This document shows positions 57,310 through 64,000 of a stretch of 64,000 nucleotides of DNA, piece by piece. How positions within the stretch are numbered: position 1 is the stretch's first letter; each line of letters starts with the position of its first letter. The notes under the pieces are model-generated. The model was not told the DNA's origin. It made no database searches and saw nothing but the letters and a program-made list of their open reading frames with translations. The translations under genes and the position numbers were made by a program. The stretch comes from Nephrocerus scutellatus (Eukaryota; Arthropoda; Insecta; Diptera; Pipunculidae): NCBI GenBank assembly GCA_947095585.1, contig OX352765.1, positions 17,544,444-17,608,443 on the forward strand, written 5' to 3'.

Positions 57310-58585
57310 AATAACTATTTTTACATTGACTTATTTTGTTAATTTTATTTATTAGGTGTGGTGGGTGAAAAAAAATCTGCCAGTTAGTTATTTTGTTGTC
57401 ATTCCTTTGTTGTTACTCATATATTATTATAATACTTCATATTCAGAATCAAGATGATCAACGAAGAGAGAAAATCCGCCATCCGCCATCTCAAATGACG
57501 CTGTACAATTTTTTAATACATGACATTATTTGACACGATTTTTTATTATATTTTATCTAAATGTTGATGTTATGATAGATTTTTTTATCCTTCTGTGCAG
57601 CTGCATCATCGTGTCATCCTCTAATTTGAAGACTTACATAAATTCGTTCATCAGAAAAAAGTGTAAAATCCTTATGAAATGGTATTTTCCAGCACATTCA
57701 CTGCGAGTCTATAGTAAGCGGGTTTAGTTTGTACTTAGCTTTATCTTTTTACTTCTATCCAATTGACGGTGGAAGTGTAAAATTTTTTGCATTTCAGAAA
57801 AAAAAGAAGGGAAAAACACTCTGCCCAAAGAAAAGTGAATAAAATATGATTTTCTTCTTTACTTTCACTTGATTTACAATCATAAGAAGGAGAACATTAT
57901 GACTTACTGTGATGTCTAACATGTTTTCCATTTTTCCTTTGAATGTATGTATTTGTCTGAATAATTCAAGGATTTGCACGATTTTGTGATACCATCTCAC
58001 CGAAGACGCGTCAAACGAAACATTGTTATTTGCAACAAAAATGATTAAATTAGATTTCGAATATTCCAAGAGCCACAGCCACAATTTCCAGTTTTTTTAA
58101 ATTTGCATTTGAATGGACGGATACTATAGTGTTCATGACATCTTTAATGGAAAAACATTCGCTTCCAATCTTGTAGATGCTAAATTGTTCTACGTTTTTT
58201 TGTTGTTTGTGGTTTGAAAATGGGGCAAAACGAAGACTTCAGTCAGACACGGGCAAACCACAAACAGAAACTGGCAAACCGCAGACTAACTTATGAGGAA
58301 CCAACTTAAAGCCGAGTGTTTGTTTTGATTTCATGTTGGGTAAATCTCAGATAAAGAGTAGAATTTAAGATATCGTTGTAGTCCAAAAATGAGGTAAACT
58401 TTTAATTTGTGAGCGTATATTTTAAGCGCATGCTGTATCATTTACGAGTACTGCCAATGCCTGATGATGAAAACTGTTTACTCGTGGAATAAACTTGCTA
58501 GCCTTAAACGGATTTTTGACATAAAACTTCGAAGACTCTGTTAACTCTTCACCAGTTTGAAAAATGCCCGCCCGTTGTTTTTCAT
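57310..58585. other. Unassigned DNA
   Basis: No gene or repeat recognised. A short GGCAAACC..CAAACAGAAAC duplication near 58.25 kb is all that stands out. Confidence 0.4.
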
Positions 58586-58589
58586 CATC

Positions 58590-58850
58590 ACCATATTTCG
58601 CTCAACAACTGCGATACAATTCAGGCCTCCCGCAAAAACACTCTCCACCGGTCCCGATTTAGAGCCCGATTTCATCTAGTTTGACATTCTTAGAGTCTCG
58701 GCGTCCTGGTCTACTTCATCCTTTAGCGTAGAATTTGTCTGATTCAATATCGTGCCCAATAAATCCATGATGCTCGTTGCTCAGGTGAGCAAGGTTTCCT
58801 GTCTATTGGTGTCTACAGACGTTAATGCTCTTCACATTATAGACGATCTC
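58590..58850 (-). mobile_element. RTE-type LINE 3'-end fragment
   Basis: CTCCCGCAAAAACACTCTCC and CACCGGTCCCGATTTAGAGC (plus reading) equal the minus-strand 3' end at 60.8 kb. Then a degenerate version of the final coding part. Confidence 0.6.
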
Positions 58851-58929
58851 ATCATAATAATATACTAGCTTTTCCTGGACACTCAACGACCCGCGCGGTG
58901 GTAGATTTTTTTCGCCCTTAATGCAGGGA

Positions 58930-59535
58930 GAGTAAGTCCTGGGGCTGAGATGTCAGGCGTAGAAGTGAAATGGAAACGCCTTAAGAATACTGTTATTAGT
59001 ACTGCTGACTCCATCTAAGGCAGTAGTCGTAGAGATCGAAACGACTGGTTCGATGACGAATGTAAGCAAGCGACTGAACGTAAGAATGTTGCTTACCGAG
59101 CAATGCAACAATTTCATAGAACGCGGGCACGCGAAGATGAATATAAAGAGCTCAGAAGATATAAAAAAATAGTTCACAGTCTTACGGAGAATTGTTGGCC
59201 CCGTATGTGAGGAAGGACGATTCCGGAGACTCTATAATGATGAGATCTACGAGCGTTACCGCGATGTCGACATCGTGAAGAGAATTAAGCTTGATAGGTT
59301 CCGGTGGGCAGGACACCTAGCTCGCATGAGCGAAGGGGATCCTGCTCGGAAAGTCCTTTGCGATAGGATTTATGGAACACGGTAGCGAGGCCGGCCAAGC
59401 CAACGCTGGAAGGATGACCAGGACGTCCAGAGGTTAGGGATACCAAACTGGATGACATCGGCTCGAAATTGGAACCGGTGGAGAGACCTTTGGTGAAAAG
59501 CCAGGACCGGACCCCGGTTGTAGAGCCAAATATTA
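58930..59535 (+). mobile_element. RTE-type LINE, internally deleted, with 3' end
   Basis: Plus strand: linker after the endonuclease (TTGSMTNVSKRLNVRML-type text in shifted frame, matching the linker of the 61.4-kb copy), then a jump at about 59.19 kb to FRRLYNDEIYERYRDVDIVK, RIKLDRFRWAGHLARMSEGD, PARKVLCDRIYGTR. It finishes with the tail GGACCGGACCCCGGTTGTAG AGCC. The whole RT catalytic core is missing. Confidence 0.75.
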
Positions 59536-59539
59536 TGAA

Positions 59540-60765
59540 TTGATTATCTGATGATCCGTTCTTTGATTAATTTATGGTCACATTTCCGATCTAAACATAA
59601 ATTTAAATTTAAAGAAAATCCCAATCGTTGCTTCCACCCTATTTCTGGTATCATACAATTGAGAAAGGATTGACAAACTATAAATAGCGTCTCTTTTTTT
59701 ATTTGGAATAATTATTGTCGTTGAACTGACAAAGAGAACAAAAACTTTTGTCATCAGCATTCTTCTTAATTTAAAAACTTCTCGATGTCGTGATACTTTA
59801 AATCGAACTGATATGACAGTGTAAGACTTCAACAGTGGGGTATTTAGTTAAGTTACACAATGCCATTCATGTGTATACGTTGAAGCTAGATAGCTCAGAT
59901 GAACAAGACAAATTCCTTTCCCACAACTCAAACACAAAGACGTGAGATCCTTCCAGTGTTACGCGCTCATAGGAAAACTTTTCAAACCTTTCATTAACAT
60001 CATCTAATTAACATAATGACACCCCTTTTGAACTTGCCTAGACTTGTGTAAACTTTTCAAACGCCATTGCCGCTGTCTTTTCTATTTGTCCCTCACTCTG
60101 AGTATTTGGGCTATGGAAATATCTAGACAAGCATAGCAAGATTGTCTGCAGGCATTTTTGCACAAGGTTATTAATTAAGTGCTAAATATTTAAAATATTA
60201 TATACAACGCATTAGACGCTTTGAAAGGTGTACCACTGATGATGAGTGGGTGGGATGCAGAATGACTTAAGGATATACTTTCGGTAGGAGCGAGTGTATG
60301 AAACGACAAAGTAGTAGTAGAAAAAGAAACAATAAAGGTTATTAGAGGAGATTCAATATTTTGGTTTAACAGTGTAACTAAGATAATTAATTTCAGAGAT
60401 TCATATGTTTGTTTCACACAGTAGTAAAAACAACGATAAACAATTATTGGCATAATAAAATTTTATCTAATTCAGTGGGAATATAAACCCATTTGGACCT
60501 AAAATATTTAATCAAACTGTTTTTCTTCTTTTAGTGAAATATGTTGGAAATATCTGCAGATTACATATCGTTAAGAAGTTAATTTTGCATTTACTGTAAA
60601 TATGAAATGTCTGTAAATTTGTTCTTTATTTTTACATTCAGTTCATCTTTTTATATTTGAGGTTAGCAGCACAGAAAACTTTGGTGCTGAAAGTGCCATT
60701 CAAGTTATGAGAAACGTAAATGGCGAACATCCTATTTCATCTCCATTTGTGTAAAGAGAAATTAA
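59540..60765. other. Unassigned DNA
   Basis: No gene or repeat recognised. Confidence 0.45.
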
Positions 60766-60769
60766 ATCA

Positions 60770-61740
60770 TCATTATATTTGGCTCTACAACCGGGGTCCG
60801 GTGCTGGCCTCCCGCAAAAAGTCTCTCCAACAGTCCCGCTTCCGAGCCGATGTCATCCAGTTTGGGATACTTTAACTCTGGGCGTCCTGGTCTACGACAT
60901 CCTTCCAGCGTAGGTTTGGCCGGCCTTGCTGTAGTGTTCCATAAATTCTACCGCAAAGGACTTTCCGAGCATGTACTGTGGGGCCTTCTATTTTTATCAG
61001 TTCCGCTTGGATTCCATCTGATGCCGGTGCCTTATTATTTTTGAGCCGATTTATCGCTCTGCTAACTTCGTCTATGCTTGATGGCGATAGCATAGTATGA
61101 ACTTAGGTCATTGGTGAAGCCTCAAATTCCTTAGTTAACTGGCCATTTAGCAGCTCATGAAAGTGCTCTTCCCATCGCTCTAAGATGCATTTAAGATCGG
61201 CGATCAGATTACCCTCTTTGTCTTTGCAGTATGTGTAACGCGGTGTATATTGCGTCATACCGCGGACTCTTTGGTAGAACTTCCACGCCCGGTGTGATCC
61301 TTGCTTTCTGTACTGTTCTAGTTCACGGACCAGATTCGTCTCCCGGACTGCTATCTTTCGCCGGTGAACTGTTTTTTCATATCTTCTGAGCTCTTTATAT
61401 TCATCTTCGCGTGCCCGCGTTCTATGAGATTGTTGCATTGCTCGGTACGCAACATTCTTACGTTCAGTCGCTAGCTTGCATTCATCATCGTACCAGTCGT
61501 TCTAATCTCTACGACTACTGCCTAAGATGGAGTCAACATTGGTGTTTCTGTTCTCTTCGTTGCGAAGGGGAGCCGTGTTGACTCGAATCTGATTCGCGGA
61601 TGCAGTCTTTCGTGTTGATGCAATCCGCGCTCGGAGCACCATACCCTCAAGATAGTGGTCCGCGTCGACGTTGGCACTTCGGTACGTTCGTACCGTCATC
61701 AGGCTCAGGTTGTGGCGACGATCTATCAACACGCGGCACG
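60770..61740 (-). mobile_element. RTE-type LINE, internally deleted copy
   Basis: Minus strand: endonuclease end (RTYRSANVDADHYLEGMVLR), then QQSHRTRAREDEYKELRRYE, WKFYQRVRGMTQYTPRYTYC, KDKEGNLIADLKCILERWEE, HFHELLNGQL. Start of RT: SSIDEVSRAINRLKNNKAPA, SDGIQAELIK. A deletion then fuses it to the 3' end VLCGRIYGTLQQGRPNLRWK. Tail with CTACAACCGGGGTCCGGTGC (plus reading) and ATC microsatellite at 60.77 kb. Lies inverted relative to the 58.93-kb copy. Confidence 0.82.
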
Positions 61741-61779
61741 CGAAGGGTGCATAGCCGTTCGTTTACTGCTTAAAAGCCG

Positions 61780-62110
61780 ATAACGGTGGGCCTCATTATT
61801 TTGCTGACTAGAAACCCCACCCCAAGTACATGATGTCTTGGGATTGGGACAAACATTTAGAATCACCCGCCGAATATATGGTTTTGCTTTAATATGTCCA
61901 GTGGTTTAGGCGTGATGCGATTACAACCATATTCACCTAAAGACCAACCACATTTTCGTAAATATCTCTAATCCAACGGCACCAATCGAGTCCAAAAAAC
62001 GTGAACTTATCGGAACACCAAACGAACATATGATGTGAAAATGGATTCGATACGTCCAGTAGTTTAGACGTGGCGCCTTTACATACTAACGCACAATCAT
62101 TTTTATATAT
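61780..62110 (+). repeat. Dispersed repeat tail, unclassified
   Basis: CCAGTGGTTTAGGCGTGATG and CCAGTAGTTTAGACGTGGCG, followed by TTTACATACTAACGCACAAT and TATATATAAAGATTA. This resembles the tails of fly dispersed repeats. The two CCAGTRGTTTAG motifs are an internal repeat. Confidence 0.4.
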
Positions 62111-62114
62111 AAAG

Positions 62115-63120
62115 ATTATTATTTATTGATAATTTTACTTTTATATGAGTTTTTTCCAAATGCAAACTTTTCATCCTTTGGTTACTGTAAACACTTAAAG
62201 CGCACAAATTATTCGTTTAATGAATCTGCCTAGAAGCACCTTTCCGTAGCTGCAAGACTATAGTAGGGTGCATCTGTATGTTAATTATTGTAGTCATTAT
62301 AGATGAAAATGATTCAATATTTTACGTCCATTTACATAAAATATTCTAGTGGTAAAGAAGTCATTAGCATTGCTACCATGCGGCTTAGCTACACAAAATG
62401 GCAAAATTGCCATTATGATTTATAATATAAGAATACGCCGATGGTTCTGTCTATAAACCAAACAACTTTGTCAACACATTGTCTGCCAATAAAATTTCAT
62501 GTATGCAATTAGTTCCTTCTGCTATGCGGCAATAATAATAAATATCAATATGGTTCACTTTGTTCGCAGGACACATGTTGTTACCAGCTACGCGAAGGCA
62601 TAAAACACTAAACATAAATCGCATCACAATATTATTGTTTTTCAAAAAGAAGGAATACAGTACATCGAGCCGTTTCGAAGCATAACAACTCTCGGAAGCC
62701 AAATAAGCAGGCCTTTTTACTTTAGAGTATCGACTCGCGTCAATAAATTTTGTTTCTGAGTGGACCTGAAATATAGTTAATTCGTTCATATCCTTTTGAC
62801 GAATTCGTCACACATAATCTCGATCATCGGTAAATATTTTATGAGCTGTTAGCTTTCTAAAAACTTTTATTTAACTTGGCTTTCACCCCTGCACATACAT
62901 ATCAAAAGCGAGGCTGGATCAAGAGCCATCAAACTGAAAATTCTCAACCAATTTAAAGCAGAAAGACCAGGACACACCAAACATCAAACCCAAAATAAAA
63001 TTGGAAAATGTAACTGTCCAACCATCAGACAATGATAAAAACAACTAATTTCCAAAGGTATTTCTCGATAAGAATTCCCGAACGAAATCAAGTTGAAAAC
63101 ATTATAAGTAACCTTCCACA
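62115..63120. other. Unassigned DNA
   Basis: No supported gene. The minus-strand frame at 62.45-62.79 kb has no domain or splice context that would argue for coding. Confidence 0.35.
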
Positions 63121-63129
63121 CCATGCATC

Positions 63130-63965
63130 CATCTGATACACAGACCGATAAAAACCAACAAAGGAACCGGAGCAGGGGTTTTTGGACCTAGAACCAAAAT
63201 GCGAATACCCCTAGGCAGATCTCCAACAGTATGCCAGGCGGAAACCATAGCAATAGAAGCCTGCGCACTGCTCATAAAAAGAAGGTACAGAAGAACCGAG
63301 GTGTATGTGATTTCAGATAGTCATGCAGCACTGCTAGCGCCAGTCTTTTATTCCAAAAGAACGTGGAGCTGCTTAAAAGAACTGGCCAAAACCAAAAAAA
63401 TCACTTTAATGTGGTCTCCCGGACACTCAGACATATCAGGAAACGAGGCAGAGCAGATCTCTGTGCAAGGGAAGGAGCAGAAGGAGCCCAGCAATGCCTA
63501 TTCCAAAAGCCATATCAAAAACAGAGTTAAAGAATGGGAAAACACTGGCATCGAAGCGGAATGGGTGTCATCGACTGGGATGAGACAGGCCAAAAAGATT
63601 CTCAAATACAACATCAGTCACATGGACAGGGCCCTCAAACAGGACCGCCATACATTAAAAACACTAGTCTGATACTTGACAGGACACTGCCCATTTCAAG
63701 GCCATCTCTCGAAAACTATTCAAAAGAAACATCAGAGCACATACTCTTCATATGTGCAGCCCTCACCCGGAAAAGAATAACACTTTTCAAGGCTCATACA
63801 GTTCTCTGGCCAAATGCCAAACCAATCGAATTTGTGGATGTGGTGGCGTTTTCAAAGGAACTGAGCAACCACATAATGTGATAAGACATCTGGGATGCAC
63901 AATAGACCTCAAGGTCGCAGTGCACAAGGCTTTACAGCCCACCAACAATAAAAATAATTCCGAGC
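63130..63965 (+). mobile_element. LINE RNase H to 3' end
   Basis: Plus strand: GTGAGVFGPRTKMRIPLGRS, VCQAETIAIEACALLIKRRY, VYVISDSHAALLAPVFYSKR, ITLMWSPGHSDISGNEAEQI give three ordered RNase H motifs (E in QAE; D in SDSHAAL; GH.. GNE), where the last Asp is eroded. Then WVSSTGMRQAKKILKY..., a frameshift near 63.68 kb, and the terminal part SKETSEHILFICAALTRKRI. It ends near AATAAAAATAATT. A separate subfamily from the 20.4/46-kb copies. Confidence 0.8.
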
Positions 63966-64000
63966 CCGAAGTGCGAAGCTAATAATCAGAGGACGAGAAA
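63963..64000 (+). mobile_element. Dispersed repeat, copy 3 (enters at the window end)
   Basis: AGCCCGAAGTGCGAAGCTAA then TAATCAGAGGAC matches the first bases of copies 1 and 2. Only 38 bases are visible. Confidence 0.5.

Noticed and set aside
1..64000. tRNA, rRNA, CRISPR arrays, riboswitches
   Set aside because: None could be recognised by eye; a tRNA scan was not possible here, so absence of tRNAs is not proven.

Overview
The window is eukaryotic nuclear DNA from a higher dipteran fly, possibly a tephritid or a relative; the species is inferred only loosely. The evidence is spliced exons with GT..AG borders, fly-type non-LTR retrotransposons, an AT-rich background, and one large host gene that matches Drosophila staccato (the Munc13-4/BAIAP3 orthologue). 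No operons, CRISPR arrays or bacterial features were seen.

Host gene. On the minus strand, eight exons join in one continuous reading frame: 45463-45226, 41251-41083, 28082-27785, 24345-23836, 23683-23210, 19883-18494, 18412-18166 and 15973-15882 (stop). All seven junctions agree in phase and give 1139 residues, open at the N-terminus. The order is N-terminal region, C2A, MUN region (MHD1/MHD2), C2B. Both C2 domains keep the acidic Ca2+-binding residues. The last coding exon is only about 30 codons and was found from the C2B terminal strand and helix. Its 3' UTR probably runs down towards 13.6 kb. Further 5' exons were not found and may lie beyond 64 kb.

Mobile DNA. Most of the rest is transposon debris. 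An apparently intact DD41D mariner (1539-2842) has paired TIRs, TA flanks and a 361-codon transposase. Older mariner remnants lie at 21.39-21.69, 25.2-25.7 and 53.75 kb. Non-LTR elements are numerous: a CR1/Jockey-like family (8.0-9.4, 34.2-35.0, 43.0, 50.1-52.0, 54.7-56.5 kb), RNase H-bearing elements (3.1-4.6, 7.6-9.95, 20.4-21.3, 28.7-29.2, 46.0-47.8, 63.1-64.0 kb), a Jockey-like element with zinc-knuckle gag (16.1-17.8 kb), and RTE-type elements whose 3' tails end in ATG microsatellites (at least eight fragments). All retrotransposon copies are broken.

Other structure. A dispersed repeat family (12.3-13.1, 56.6-57.1 kb, and one entering at 63.96 kb) carries an 8-bp tandem array of 34 units in one copy and 5 in another. 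Degenerate G-rich GGTCTTGAG arrays occur at 37.84-38.96 and 33.83-34.16 kb, with the complement at 30.30-30.49 kb. There are inverted copies of an unclassified element at 11.6 and 21.8 kb and a foldback element at 43.5 kb. I found no convincing new gene system. The points most worth following up are the young mariner, the expanded 8-bp array, the GGTCTT arrays and the staccato gene model.
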